Positions 45,377 through 54,452 of a DNA stretch of 64,000 nucleotides are shown here, in pieces. The notes under the pieces were generated by a model. The model made no database searches. It was not told the DNA's origin and saw only the letters and a program-made list of their open reading frames with translations. The stretch is from positions 310,001 to 374,000 of the forward strand of contig NZ_JAZHSH010000001.1 in assembly GCF_040100845.1 (NCBI RefSeq). The letters are read 5' to 3'. Made by a program: the position numbers and the translations under genes. The first letter of the stretch is position 1; each line of letters begins with the position of its first letter. This DNA comes from Chengkuizengella sp. SCS-71B. GTDB taxonomy: Bacteria > Bacillota > Bacilli > Paenibacillales > KCTC-33759.

Positions 45377-45550
45377 GGAAAAGATATAGTAGGATAAAAA
45401 CGATCTAGAAACTTTGAGACTTTAGACATAAGACAATGACATATGTTTTTCATATAGTAATGGTTATTTTATTTAAAGTGGAAGCTGGGATGGAATTTTA
45501 TATAATTTGAAAAACCCTACAATTAGGGATGAGCAAAGGAGAGGATAAAA

Positions 45551-46579
45551 GTGAATAATAAATCACTTGATCCGACTAAAATCTTTTTAATAACAGGAGC
45601 AGCAGGTTTCATTGGGTATTATTTGTCTAAAAAGTTGTTAGAGCAGGGATGCCAAGTGATTGGTGTTGATAATCTCAACGATTATTATGATGTAAATCTA
45701 AAACAAACTCGTTTAGAGCAGCTTCAGCTTTTTAAGCAGTTTACTTTTATTAAGCAAGATATATCTGATAAAGCCGCAATATGTAGCATTTTTGAAGAGT
45801 ACAAACCAAACATAGTTGTTCATCTAGCAGCTCAAGCTGGAGTTCGTTATTCTATTGAAAATCCAGATGCATACATCCAGAGCAATATCATCGGGTTTTA
45901 CAATATTCTTGAAGCTTGTAGACACCATCCAGTAGAACATCTAGTTTATGCTTCCTCTAGTTCGGTTTACGGAGCCAATAAAAAGGTGCCTTTTGAAGAA
46001 ACCGATTTTGTAGACAATCCTGTATCACTATATGCCTCTACGAAAAAATCCAATGAATTAATGGCACATACATACAGTCACCTATACAACATTCCTGTTA
46101 CGGGACTACGTTTTTTTACTGTTTATGGTCCTATGGGACGACCAGATATGGCTTATTTTGGATTTACAGATCAACATTTTGCGGGTAAACCAATTAAGGT
46201 CTTTAACAACGGTGACTTTGAAAATGACCTTTATCGTGATTTTACCTACATTGATGATATTATAGAAGGAATTGAACGACTTTTAAGCCAACCGCCTAAA
46301 GGTAATGGAGTTCAGCATAAGGTATTTAACATTGGCAACAACAACCCAGAGAAGTTGATGATCTTTATTGAAACGTTAGAACAAGCACTTAGTCAATCAT
46401 TGGGAAGAGAAGTTGTATTTAAGAAAAGCTTTGAGCCGATCAAGCGAGGAGATGTCACAGCTACATATGCTTCAACAGACTTATTGCAGAAGGCAGTTGG
46501 ATTTAAACCGAAAACCTCGATTCGAGATGGTCTGCAGAAGTTTACAGATTGGTATGTAGGATATTATGGGATTAAATGA
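45551..46579 (+). CDS. UDP-glucuronate 4-epimerase
   Basis: 342 residues from a GTG after AAAGGAGAGG. Seen: FLITGAAGFIGYYLSKKLLE, VIGVDNLNDYYDVNLKQTR, VVHLAAQAGVRYSIENPDAY, YASSSSVYGANKKVPFEE, YASTKKSNELMAHTYSHLYN (Tyr-x3-Lys) and TVYGPMGRPDMAYFGFT. The last block, with the long DYYDVNLK insert, is typical of the glucuronate epimerases (CapI/LspL group). It makes UDP-galacturonate from the UDP-glucuronate produced by the adjacent ugd. Two dead relatives lie at 39068 and 3632. Confidence 0.93.
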   Translation: MNNKSLDPTKIFLITGAAGFIGYYLSKKLLEQGCQVIGVDNLNDYYDVNLKQTRLEQLQLFKQFTFIKQDISDKAAICSIFEEYKPNIVVHLAAQAGVRYSIENPDAYIQSNIIGFYNILEACRHHPVEHLVYASSSSVYGANKKVPFEETDFVDNPVSLYASTKKSNELMAHTYSHLYNIPVTGLRFFTVYGPMGRPDMAYFGFTDQHFAGKPIKVFNNGDFENDLYRDFTYIDDIIEGIERLLSQPPKGNGVQHKVFNIGNNNPEKLMIFIETLEQALSQSLGREVVFKKSFEPIKRGDVTATYASTDLLQKAVGFKPKTSIRDGLQKFTDWYVGYYGIK

Positions 46580-46620
46580 ATTTAGCTTTTAATAAGTGAA
46601 AGAGTGAACGAATAAACTAC

Positions 46621-46666
46621 AAAAAAATCTTCAGTTCTATATAAAAATGGAACTGAAGATTTTTTT
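46621..46666. terminator. Bidirectional terminator
   Basis: AAAAAAATCTTCAGTTC (46621-46637) and its perfect inverse at 46650-46666: a stem flanked by A-run and T-run. Confidence 0.92.
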
Positions 46667-46794
46667 GTTCTGCATAAATATTTTCAATTTCAGTTATATT
46701 CATGGATTGTAAACCATATGTATAAATACGATTACTAGAATTATATTTTTAAACTTGCTGCTTTAAAGTTTTGAAGGGAGGATTTCAACAAAAG

Positions 46795-47961
46795 ATGAGA
46801 ATTACAATAGTGGGAACAGGATATGTAGGACTTTCTAATGCTGTTTTATTAGCACAACATAATGATGTTATGGCATTGGACATTAATCAAGAGAAAGTAG
46901 ATATGATTAATGATCATAAGTCTCCCATTGTAGATGCAGAAATTGAACAATATTTAGAAACGAAGGAGTTAAGTTTAATTGCAACTACAGATGTATATAA
47001 AGCATATAGAGATGCTGAAGTCGTTATTATTTCAACTCCGACCAACTATGATCCTGATAAGAATTATTTTAATACTAGAACGGTGGAAGCAGTCATTGCT
47101 AATGTACTAGCTATTAATCCAGAAGCAATGATGGTCATTAAATCTACTATCCCAGTAGGATATACCAATAGAGTGAAGGATATGTTTGAGACAGACAATA
47201 TTATTTTCTCTCCAGAATTTTTAAGAGAAGGTAAAGCTTTATATGATAATTTACATCCTTCAAGAATTATTGTTGGTGAAAAATCAGAAAGAGCTGAGAA
47301 GTTTGCTAGTTTATTAGCAGAAGGTGCAGTAAAAAAGGACATCCCTGTTTTATTTACCGATCCAACCGAAGCGGAGGCTGTAAAACTTTTTTCAAATACA
47401 TACCTTGCGATGAGGGTGGCTTATTTTAATGAACTAGATACCTATGCAGAAATTAGAGGTTTGAAAACAAAAGAAATTATTGAAGGTGTTGGACTGGATC
47501 CAAGAATCGGGACCTACTATAATAATCCTTCATTTGGATACGGTGGTTATTGTTTACCCAAAGATACGAAGCAATTAAAAGCGAATTATGCAGATATTCC
47601 TAATAATATTATAGGTGCGATCGTAGATTCTAATCGAACGAGAAAAGACCATATAGCGGATATGATTTTAGCCAGAAGACCTAAGGTTGTAGGCATTTAT
47701 AAATTAACAATGAAAACAAATTCGGATAACTTTAGAACATCATCTATACAAGGGATTATGAAGCGAATTAAAGCAAAAGGAATTGAAGTTGTAGTATATG
47801 AACCTAGTTTAGAAGCAGAGGATTTCTTTCATTCTAAGGTGATAAAGGACCTTAATGATTTTAAAAGAATGTCAGATATTATTGTTTCAAATAGAATCAG
47901 TAATGAAATTAAAGATGTTGAAGAAAAGGTGTATACTCGGGATTTGTTTAATCGGGACTAA
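46795..47961 (+). CDS. ugd: UDP-glucose 6-dehydrogenase (copy 2)
   Basis: 388 residues. [90 protein letters not shown] with the catalytic Cys. Same length as copy 1 and alike almost throughout, which suggests duplication of a sugar-precursor module. I take the ATG at 46795, 12 bases after GGGAGG; a TTG at 46771 would overlap that site. It supplies UDP-glucuronate to the epimerase just upstream. Confidence 0.95.
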   Translation: MRITIVGTGYVGLSNAVLLAQHNDVMALDINQEKVDMINDHKSPIVDAEIEQYLETKELSLIATTDVYKAYRDAEVVIISTPTNYDPDKNYFNTRTVEAVIANVLAINPEAMMVIKSTIPVGYTNRVKDMFETDNIIFSPEFLREGKALYDNLHPSRIIVGEKSERAEKFASLLAEGAVKKDIPVLFTDPTEAEAVKLFSNTYLAMRVAYFNELDTYAEIRGLKTKEIIEGVGLDPRIGTYYNNPSFGYGGYCLPKDTKQLKANYADIPNNIIGAIVDSNRTRKDHIADMILARRPKVVGIYKLTMKTNSDNFRTSSIQGIMKRIKAKGIEVVVYEPSLEAEDFFHSKVIKDLNDFKRMSDIIVSNRISNEIKDVEEKVYTRDLFNRD

Positions 47962-48007
47962 GTAAACTCGTTTAAGCAAACTTAAACATTGCAAAATCAG
48001 ATGGAGG
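47962..48007 (+). repeat. Hairpin repeat, copy C (left half)
   Basis: It begins directly after the ugd stop: GTAAACTCGTTTAAGCAAAC, then TTAAACATTGC and AAAATCAGATGGAGG. The right half is missing. The terminal GGAGG is the ribosome binding site of galU copy 2. Confidence 0.85.
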
Positions 48008-48017
48008 ATAGTGAGAT

Positions 48018-48911
48018 ATGACTACAAAAAAAGTGAAAAAAGCAATCATACCTGCTGCTGGCTTAGGTACTCGTTTTTTACCAGCAACCAAATCAATGCC
48101 TAAAGAAATGTTACCCATTATAGATAAACCTACAATTCAGTATATCGTTGAAGAAGCTGTAGCTTCAGGTATTGAAGATATTATGATTGTAACTGGAAAA
48201 GGGAAACGTGCGATTGAGGACCATTTTGATCATGCTTTTGAACTGGAAAACCATTTATATGAAAAAGGGAAGATGAATTTACTTGAAAAAGTGCAACACT
48301 CTTCAAACTTGGCCAATATTCATTATACACGACAAAAAGAACCGAAGGGGTTAGGACATGCGATATGGTGTGCAAGGACATTTATTGGAAATGAACCTTT
48401 TGCCGTTTTATTAGGGGATGATATTGTTCAATCAGAAGTTCCGTGTCTTCGGCAATTAATGAATGAATATGAGAAAACATTAGCACCAATTATTGGAGTA
48501 CAAAAAGTATCTGATGAAGAGACAAATCGATATGGAATTGTAAATCCAATAATACAATCAGGCAGGCGTTATCAAGTTAGTGATTTTGTTGAAAAGCCAG
48601 TATTTGGAACTGCGCCTTCCAATCTTGCTATTATGGGCCGGTATATTCTTACACCAGAAATATTCATGTTTTTGGAAAAACAAACCATAGGGACAGGTGG
48701 AGAAATTCAATTAACAGATGCGATTTCAAAGTTAAACGAAATTCAAAGAGTTTTTGCTTATGATTTTGAAGGTAGACGATATGATGTTGGAGATAAACTG
48801 GGATTTATTCAAACGAGTATAGAATTTGCAATGCAGGATGATGAATTGAGGTCAAAACTATTAGCATTTATGAAAGAAATTCAAAGTGATCCTAAGTTAG
48901 TATATGAATAA
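48018..48911 (+). CDS. galU: UTP-glucose-1-phosphate uridylyltransferase (copy 2)
   Basis: 297 residues. [73 protein letters not shown] and [20 protein letters not shown]. Mostly the same as copy 1 at 16062. Its binding site (GGAGG, 48003-48007) is the end of repeat copy C. It completes the galU-ugd-epimerase set of the second locus. Confidence 0.97.
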   Translation: MTTKKVKKAIIPAAGLGTRFLPATKSMPKEMLPIIDKPTIQYIVEEAVASGIEDIMIVTGKGKRAIEDHFDHAFELENHLYEKGKMNLLEKVQHSSNLANIHYTRQKEPKGLGHAIWCARTFIGNEPFAVLLGDDIVQSEVPCLRQLMNEYEKTLAPIIGVQKVSDEETNRYGIVNPIIQSGRRYQVSDFVEKPVFGTAPSNLAIMGRYILTPEIFMFLEKQTIGTGGEIQLTDAISKLNEIQRVFAYDFEGRRYDVGDKLGFIQTSIEFAMQDDELRSKLLAFMKEIQSDPKLVYE

Positions 48912-48944
48912 TTTAGATTACTTATATAATGGAGGTTATTTATT

Positions 48945-50267
48945 TTGAAGTATTCTAGAAACCTGTCTCTTATGATTTTATTAGAATTGTTAATTGTCAT
49001 AACAGCAGTAACAGTAGGACAACAATGGGTAGTCATGGAGGCAAATATGATAATATTCTCATATATTGTGTTATGTTCATTCCTTTTAATATGTGTTCAT
49101 CATTATTTCACATGGAAATTGTTCTTGAATCATCGAAATGTCCAATTACAAAGTGCAAATCAAGAAGCTAATAGAGAAATGCCTAGGTTAATTCATGATG
49201 TTCCACCAGAAAAACTATTAAATCGAGAGCCCGTTAAATTAGATGATCATGATATTTTAAAAACAATAAGTAACCAATCTATTTTAGTCACAGGAGCAGG
49301 TGGAACAATAGGGTCAGAGATTAGTAGACAAATTTCAAATTATCATCCGTCTAGGGTAATTTTATTAGGTCATGGTGAGCAAAGTATCTATTTAATTGAG
49401 CAGGAATTACGAAAAACTTATCCAGACATTGAATTTTTAACTGAAATTGCAGATGTCCAGGATCGAAATAAAATTTTTAAAGTACTAGACAAGTATAAAC
49501 CAGACGTTGTTTACCATACTGCAGCTCATAAACATGTTTTCTTAATGGAGCGGAATCCAGAGGAGGCAGTTAAAAATAATATTATTGGAACGAAAAATGT
49601 AGCAGAGGCAGCTGATCGTGCTGGGGTAAAGACGTTTATTATGACCTCTTCAGATAAAGCTGTAAATCCTACAAGTGTGATGGGTGCTACAAAACGAATA
49701 GCTGAAATGATCATTCAACATATGAATACAGTTAGTAAAACGAACTTTGTTGCCGTTCGTTTTGGTAATGTATTAGGGAGCAGGGGCAGTGCAATCTTAT
49801 TATTTAAAGAACAAATCAAAGCAGGAGGTCCTGTAACGGTTACACACCCAGATATGGAACGTTATTTTATGACCATTCCTGAAGCAGTACGTCTTGTAAT
49901 TAAAGCGGGTATGTTGGACAAAGAAGGTGATATCTTTGTGTTGGATATGGGTGAACCTGTAAAAATAGTAGATCTAGTAACTAAATTAATTGAGCTTTCA
50001 GGTTATAAACAAGATGAGATAGAAATTGAGTATACAGGTATTCAACCAGGGGAAAAATTATATGAAGAATTGTTAAGTCCAGAAGAGGGGAATCAACAAC
50101 AAGTATTTAAGGATATATATGTAGGCAAGTCATCTTACATAGAGTACACCATATTAACTGATTTTTTAAATGAAATAGATAATATGGCTTCAGAAGAGAT
50201 CAGAAATAGATTGTTTTCATTATTGAATCTTAAGGAACAATCTAGCAATGAGACTGTTAAAGTATAG
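48945..50267 (+). CDS. Short CapD/FlaA1-type SDR dehydratase or epimerase (copy 2, reduced N-terminus)
   Basis: 440 residues from a TTG after GGAGG. Two membrane helices (~8-55) replace the usual four, and the ~120-residue CoA-binding-like domain of the 604-aa copies is absent. A short linker leads straight to LNREPVKLDDHDILKTISNQ and the SDR domain (LVTGAGGTIGSEISRQISNY, TAAHKHVFLMERNPEEAV, SSDKAVNPTSVMGATKR, RFGNVLGSRGSAILLFKEQ). The catalytic Met-x3-Lys variant is kept. This layout looks like a natural deletion form, probably still a UDP-GlcNAc 4,6-dehydratase or 5-epimerase. Confidence 0.88.
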   Translation: MKYSRNLSLMILLELLIVITAVTVGQQWVVMEANMIIFSYIVLCSFLLICVHHYFTWKLFLNHRNVQLQSANQEANREMPRLIHDVPPEKLLNREPVKLDDHDILKTISNQSILVTGAGGTIGSEISRQISNYHPSRVILLGHGEQSIYLIEQELRKTYPDIEFLTEIADVQDRNKIFKVLDKYKPDVVYHTAAHKHVFLMERNPEEAVKNNIIGTKNVAEAADRAGVKTFIMTSSDKAVNPTSVMGATKRIAEMIIQHMNTVSKTNFVAVRFGNVLGSRGSAILLFKEQIKAGGPVTVTHPDMERYFMTIPEAVRLVIKAGMLDKEGDIFVLDMGEPVKIVDLVTKLIELSGYKQDEIEIEYTGIQPGEKLYEELLSPEEGNQQQVFKDIYVGKSSYIEYTILTDFLNEIDNMASEEIRNRLFSLLNLKEQSSNETVKV

Positions 50268-50325
50268 TGTGAATTATTTAGAGTAGTGAAAGAGAACAAA
50301 AATTCCAATTCTTAAGTTATAAGAA

Positions 50326-50382
50326 ATGAAGAAGATCGTATTTGAACCTAACGATATGTTAGGGGAGTACGATCTTCTTCAT
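50326..50382. terminator. Long hairpin between convergent genes
   Basis: ATGAAGAAGATCGTA (50326-50340) and its perfect inverse (50368-50382) enclose a smaller CCTAAC/GTTAGG stem. It lies between the 440-aa SDR gene and a convergent epimerase gene, and could end transcription from both sides although T-runs are lacking. Confidence 0.65.
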
Positions 50383-50411
50383 AGTGGATGGAACTGGAAA
50401 GAAGGTTCACT

Positions 50412-51344
50412 TTATACAAGTGTATAATTCTTATAGTAATCCATTGTTTCTTTTAGACCTTGATGCAACGAATAGGATATATCCCAATGTAAACATTCCT
50501 TTGTTAGTTTATTACATAAAACACTATCCTTAATTTCACCATCACGTGTTTCTAGATATAATGGATTTACTTTATTATTTAATATACTAGTCATTACCTT
50601 AAACAAATAGTTAATGGAAAATTTAGTTGCAGTAGAAACATTAAGTATTACATCATCTCCAAGGTCTAATGCTTTAATATTAGCAGAGACTACATCTTTT
50701 ACGTAAATAAAATCTCTAGTTTGTTCACCATCTCCATAAATGTGAATATCTTTGTTATTGTACATATTGTTAGCGAATATGGCAATAACTCCACCTTCAC
50801 CCAAATGATTTTGACGTGGACCATAGACATTGCTATACCGTAAAATCGTTGACTTTACACCATAATATTGAGATGCAAATGTTAAATATTCCTCAACTGT
50901 ATATTTTGATAATCCATAAGGGGATTGAGGACAGATCGGATGATGGATATCAATAGGCATATATTGTGTCTTTCCATAAACAGCGGCAGATGAAGCAAAT
51001 ATAATTTTTTTAACTTGATGTTGTTTGGCTGCTTCAATAACATTCAATGATCCCCTAATATTCACATCAGCATCGTGCATCATATCTATAGTAGAATCAA
51101 TTACGGATACATGTGCAGCTTGATGTATAATATAATCTGGTTTTGTTTCTTGTACAATTTGCTGAAATTCATCGCTCGTAATGTCACATAAATAAAAATG
51201 AACTTTATCAGAGGTGATATGATCAAGTTTACCAGTACTCAGATTATCCACAACAATAACCTCGTAATTTTCTTCAAGCAATTGCTCTACGATATGAGAA
51301 CCAATAAAACCACAACCACCAGTTACCATAATTTTATTATTCAT
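50412..51344 (-). CDS. NAD-dependent sugar epimerase (GalE/WbpP-like)
   Basis: 310 residues. KIMVTGGCGFIGSHIVEQLL, VVDNLSTGKLDHI, IHQAAHVSVIDSTIDMMHDA, IFASSAAVYGKTQYMPID, SPYGLSKYTVEEYL (Tyr-x3-Lys), LRYSNVYGPRQNHLGEGGVI, GDGEQTRDFIYVKDVVSANI. This resembles UDP-glucose/UDP-GlcNAc 4-epimerases in Bacillus and archaeal polysaccharide loci. Start ATG after AGGGGAAGAG on the minus strand. It stands alone, convergent with the SDR gene and divergent from the aminotransferase gene. Confidence 0.9.
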   Translation of the reverse strand: MNNKIMVTGGCGFIGSHIVEQLLEENYEVIVVDNLSTGKLDHITSDKVHFYLCDITSDEFQQIVQETKPDYIIHQAAHVSVIDSTIDMMHDADVNIRGSLNVIEAAKQHQVKKIIFASSAAVYGKTQYMPIDIHHPICPQSPYGLSKYTVEEYLTFASQYYGVKSTILRYSNVYGPRQNHLGEGGVIAIFANNMYNNKDIHIYGDGEQTRDFIYVKDVVSANIKALDLGDDVILNVSTATKFSINYLFKVMTSILNNKVNPLYLETRDGEIKDSVLCNKLTKECLHWDISYSLHQGLKETMDYYKNYTLV

Positions 51345-51615
51345 AACTCTTCCCCTTATCTTGACCCATTAATTAGCATTGTAATAATTAGTTTATCTAC
51401 TAATATTTCCTCCAAATTTTTTTGATATATTATTCTATGCTGTTTCATTCTTTAATATGTTTTAAAGCAATAATCTAGTGAGATGGAAAATGCTCTCTGT
51501 AGTTGTGTATTTATGTTCTATTTATATTTTGAAAATCATAATATAGTAATGCAGATTTTCTAGTCTTAAAGTAAATAGAAACGTATCTATGACCATTTTG
51601 AATAAGGAGAGGAAT

Positions 51616-52800
51616 ATGAATAATTCAGTTTTTATTCCACTATCAGTACCAAATCTTTCATTGGATATTTTGGATCATATTAAAGAAACGATTGAAACAG
51701 GGTGGGTATCAACAGGTGGTAGATTTATAACAGAATTTGAACATAAAATGACGAAGTATGTTGGAGTTGAATATGCAATATCAACTCAAAGCGGCACTGC
51801 AGGACTTCATTTAGCACTAAAGGCATTAGGTGTTGAAGCAGGGGATGAAGTCATTGTACCGACCTTAACTTTTATTGCTGCTGTTAATCCTGTTCGTTAT
51901 ATGGGAGCAGAACCTATTTTTATGGACTGTGATGATACATTAAATATGGATATGGATAAATTAGAGGAGTTTTTAGAATATGAGTGTAAATACGAGGAAG
52001 GAAAAGTAGTGAATAAAACCACAGGTAAACAAATTAAAGCTATTATCGTTGTACATGTATTTGGTAATCCAGCTAAAATGGAAAAGTTAATGGAAATCAA
52101 AGATAAATATAATTTAAAAGTAATAGAAGATGCAACTGAAGCTCTGGGATCGTATTACTTAAAAGGAAAATACGCAGGTAAATATTGCGGTACGATTGCT
52201 GATGTAGGTGTTTATTCCTTTAATGCGAATAAGATTATCACGACGGGTGGAGGTGGCATGGTTGTATCTGATGATCAACAACTTATTGATAGAATTACAA
52301 AACTAAGTCTTCAAGCAAAGAATGATTCAGTATATTTTATTCATGATGAAGTAGGATACAATTATCGAATGACGAATATACAAGCAGCTTTTGGGATAAG
52401 TCAAATTGATAAACTTAATAGTTTTATTCATACTAAAGTTGAAAATTATAATATATATAAAGAAGCCATTGAAGAAATTGATGGATTAGTATTACTTAAA
52501 TTCAGAGAAGATACTCGGTCTAATTACTGGTTCTATTCTATTATAGTTAACAAGAAGATTTATGGCATAAATAGAGATGAATTATTAACTAAATTAAATG
52601 CTAATAATATTCAAACCAGACCATTGTGGGGGTTAATTCACAAGCAGAAACCATATTTAAATAATCAAGGATATAGACTGGATAAGGCTGAATTTTATGA
52701 GAAGAACTTAATAAATATACCATGTAGTAGTAATTTGTCAGCCCGACATGTTCAGATCGTAATCAACCAATTGAACCAATATGAATCCGCAAACTTATAA
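51616..52800 (+). CDS. DegT/DnrJ/EryC1-family sugar aminotransferase (LegC/PglE-like)
   Basis: 394 residues, PLP-dependent. GWVSTGGRFITEFEHKMTKY, STQSGTAGLHLALKALGVEA, GDEVIVPTLTFIAAVNPVRY, VHVFGNPAKM, EDATEALGSYYLKGKYAG, VYSFNANKIITTGGGGMVVS (PLP Lys206) and NYRMTNIQAAFGISQIDKL. It probably aminates the 4-keto-6-deoxy sugar made by a CapD-type dehydratase, giving the 4-amino sugar acylated by the PglD-like enzyme at 55357. Start ATG 51616 after AAGGAGAGG; the in-frame ATG at 51589 would overlap this site. Confidence 0.92.
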   Translation: MNNSVFIPLSVPNLSLDILDHIKETIETGWVSTGGRFITEFEHKMTKYVGVEYAISTQSGTAGLHLALKALGVEAGDEVIVPTLTFIAAVNPVRYMGAEPIFMDCDDTLNMDMDKLEEFLEYECKYEEGKVVNKTTGKQIKAIIVVHVFGNPAKMEKLMEIKDKYNLKVIEDATEALGSYYLKGKYAGKYCGTIADVGVYSFNANKIITTGGGGMVVSDDQQLIDRITKLSLQAKNDSVYFIHDEVGYNYRMTNIQAAFGISQIDKLNSFIHTKVENYNIYKEAIEEIDGLVLLKFREDTRSNYWFYSIIVNKKIYGINRDELLTKLNANNIQTRPLWGLIHKQKPYLNNQGYRLDKAEFYEKNLINIPCSSNLSARHVQIVINQLNQYESANL

Positions 52801-52853
52801 CCCAAAAAGCATCATATAGGATTTGGGATCATAATAATTTAATACAAAAAAAT

Positions 52854-52891
52854 AATTAAACGACTCGCCTTATTTTTTAAGTCGTTTAATT
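52854..52891. terminator. Terminator between the aminotransferase and ATP-grasp genes
   Basis: AATTAAACGACT (52854-52865) and AGTCGTTTAATT (52880-52891) form a 12-bp stem between convergent genes. Confidence 0.75.
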
Positions 52892-52908
52892 AAAATGTTG
52901 TAAAACTT

Positions 52909-53007
52909 GTTAAGATGCCCACCTCTATAGGTGTTATCTCCCAAATCAGGTGGGGTAGAGTCTCCATCTGATTTTTCGATGTTTAAGGTTTGCTTAAACG
53001 AGTTCAC
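52909..53007 (-). repeat. Hairpin repeat, copy D
   Basis: Full-length, 99 bases. On the minus strand GTGAACTCGTTTAAGCAAAC overlaps the last codons and TAA of the ATP-grasp gene. Hairpins: GTTTAAG/CTTAAAC, ATCAGATGGAG/CTCCACCTGAT-like and CACC/GGTG, ending CATCTTAAC. Confidence 0.9.
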
Positions 53008-54211
53008 TGTTAATAGAGACTACTTTATTTTTTATACTTTCTGATAATTCCCTACATTTTTGTTCAGCATTTTGTGCAGAAGATCCTGAACAAATGACAA
53101 AACCATAAACATCTGCACTAGATTTAATACCTTTTACTTCTTGTCCATTCTTTAAGTTCACTTTATATTCGATAGGGTCATAAGTATGAATTAATGATTC
53201 AATTTCCTCAAACTTATAAGTAATATCATGCTCCTTCTCAAAACAAAGCATCTCTACAGCAACTGGAATATTTGTTTGTATAGGAATCGTAATATCTTGC
53301 CCACTTGCTAATTGAATTGAACATTCTATAAGATCTATTCCTGAGTGATATTTAGTAATTTGTGGGAGTTTGGTTGCTCCAATTCTAGCCCCAATTTCTA
53401 TAAAAAATGGACATCCTTCTTTATCTATAATGATATCAATATTACTTGGTCCATTCATGATTCCTAAGCTAGATAAAGCATTATCACATTCATTCTTTAC
53501 CCGCTCCAACACCTCGTTAGATAAAAATGATGGATATGAATGCCCCACAGGTACCATATTGGCAGATAGGTCATTATGAACAAAACACATTTCCATCTTT
53601 CCATTAATGGAAAAACATTGAGCTCCAATTTCCACACCTTCTATGAACTCTTCTATAACTACATTATTATTCCTAGTGAACTCCCGAGCTAGATTGATGG
53701 CAGGCTCTAATTGATGAACAGACTCAATTTTTGAAACCCCTCTACTTCCAGAGCTCTCAGAAGGTTTAACAATCAAGTCTCTATTACGCAGCATTCTTTC
53801 TACATTAGGTAGTATTTCTAGGATGGTTTGATCATGGTTTAAGACGATAAAGTTTGGTGAAGAAATATGATGGTTTGAAAATGCTTTTCTCATTAAGGAT
53901 TTATCAGTTACAAGTTCACCTATTCCGACACCTTGATTTGGAAGTCCTAACTTTTCATTTACATAACATACTGTTGGTACTGCAGTATCACTTGATAATG
54001 TCATAGATCCTGAAATACGATATTTTTCAGCTACTTTTTTAACATTTTCAAAGTCAGTAGTACTAACAACTTCAAAATAGTCAGCATATTTAAAGCCTAT
54101 TGCATTAGGATCCATGTCAAGGACTAACACCTTCATTCCTAGTTTTTTAACTGCTTGTATAGCTTCTAATTGTGCATGGCTGCCTCCTAAGATCATAAAA
54201 ACATTTTGCAA
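52994..54211 (-). CDS. ATP-grasp ligase (copy 2)
   Basis: 405 residues from a TTG eight bases after GGAGG. It is collinear with copy 1: MILGGSHAQLEAIQAVKKLG, LDMDPNAIGFKYADYFEVVS, IVKPSESSGSRGVSKIESVH, VVIEEFIEGVEIGAQCFSIN, LGIMNGPSNIDIIIDKEGCP and FFIEIGARIGATKLPQITKY. The C-terminal codons (SELV and stop) lie inside repeat copy D. The paralogue pair suggests two related amide-forming steps or a duplication with specialisation. Substrates unknown. Confidence 0.85.
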   Translation of the reverse strand: MQNVFMILGGSHAQLEAIQAVKKLGMKVLVLDMDPNAIGFKYADYFEVVSTTDFENVKKVAEKYRISGSMTLSSDTAVPTVCYVNEKLGLPNQGVGIGELVTDKSLMRKAFSNHHISSPNFIVLNHDQTILEILPNVERMLRNRDLIVKPSESSGSRGVSKIESVHQLEPAINLAREFTRNNNVVIEEFIEGVEIGAQCFSINGKMEMCFVHNDLSANMVPVGHSYPSFLSNEVLERVKNECDNALSSLGIMNGPSNIDIIIDKEGCPFFIEIGARIGATKLPQITKYHSGIDLIECSIQLASGQDITIPIQTNIPVAVEMLCFEKEHDITYKFEEIESLIHTYDPIEYKVNLKNGQEVKGIKSSADVYGFVICSGSSAQNAEQKCRELSESIKNKVVSINSELV

Positions 54212-54292
54212 TGTACACCCCTCCATTTCTAAATAAATATACACAAATTATTAAACACTTTTTTTAAATTTATTTATCCTGCTATTTTTTGC

Positions 54293-54392
54293 GTTAAGAT
54301 GCTCACCTCTATAGATGGTATCTCCAAAAATCAGGTGGAGTAGAGTTTCCATTTGATGTCTCAATGTTTGAGCTTTGCTTAATCGAGATCGC
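54293..54392 (-). repeat. Hairpin repeat, copy E
   Basis: 100 bases, more diverged (minus strand CTCGATTAAGCAAAGCTC, ATCAAATGGAAACTCTACTC, CACCTGATTTTTGGAGATAC, ending CATCTTAAC). It lies 60 bases beyond the stop of the PglC-like gene on the same strand and just upstream of nothing transcribed toward it. Confidence 0.85.
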
Positions 54393-54452
54393 TTAATAAG
54401 TCTATTCTTCTTATTTATATATTTCAAAAATCTATATTATGCATGAAATCTA

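Noticed and set aside
51198-51425. 75-aa plus-strand frame opposite the epimerase start
   Set aside because: Antisense to a clear SDR gene with no coding features.
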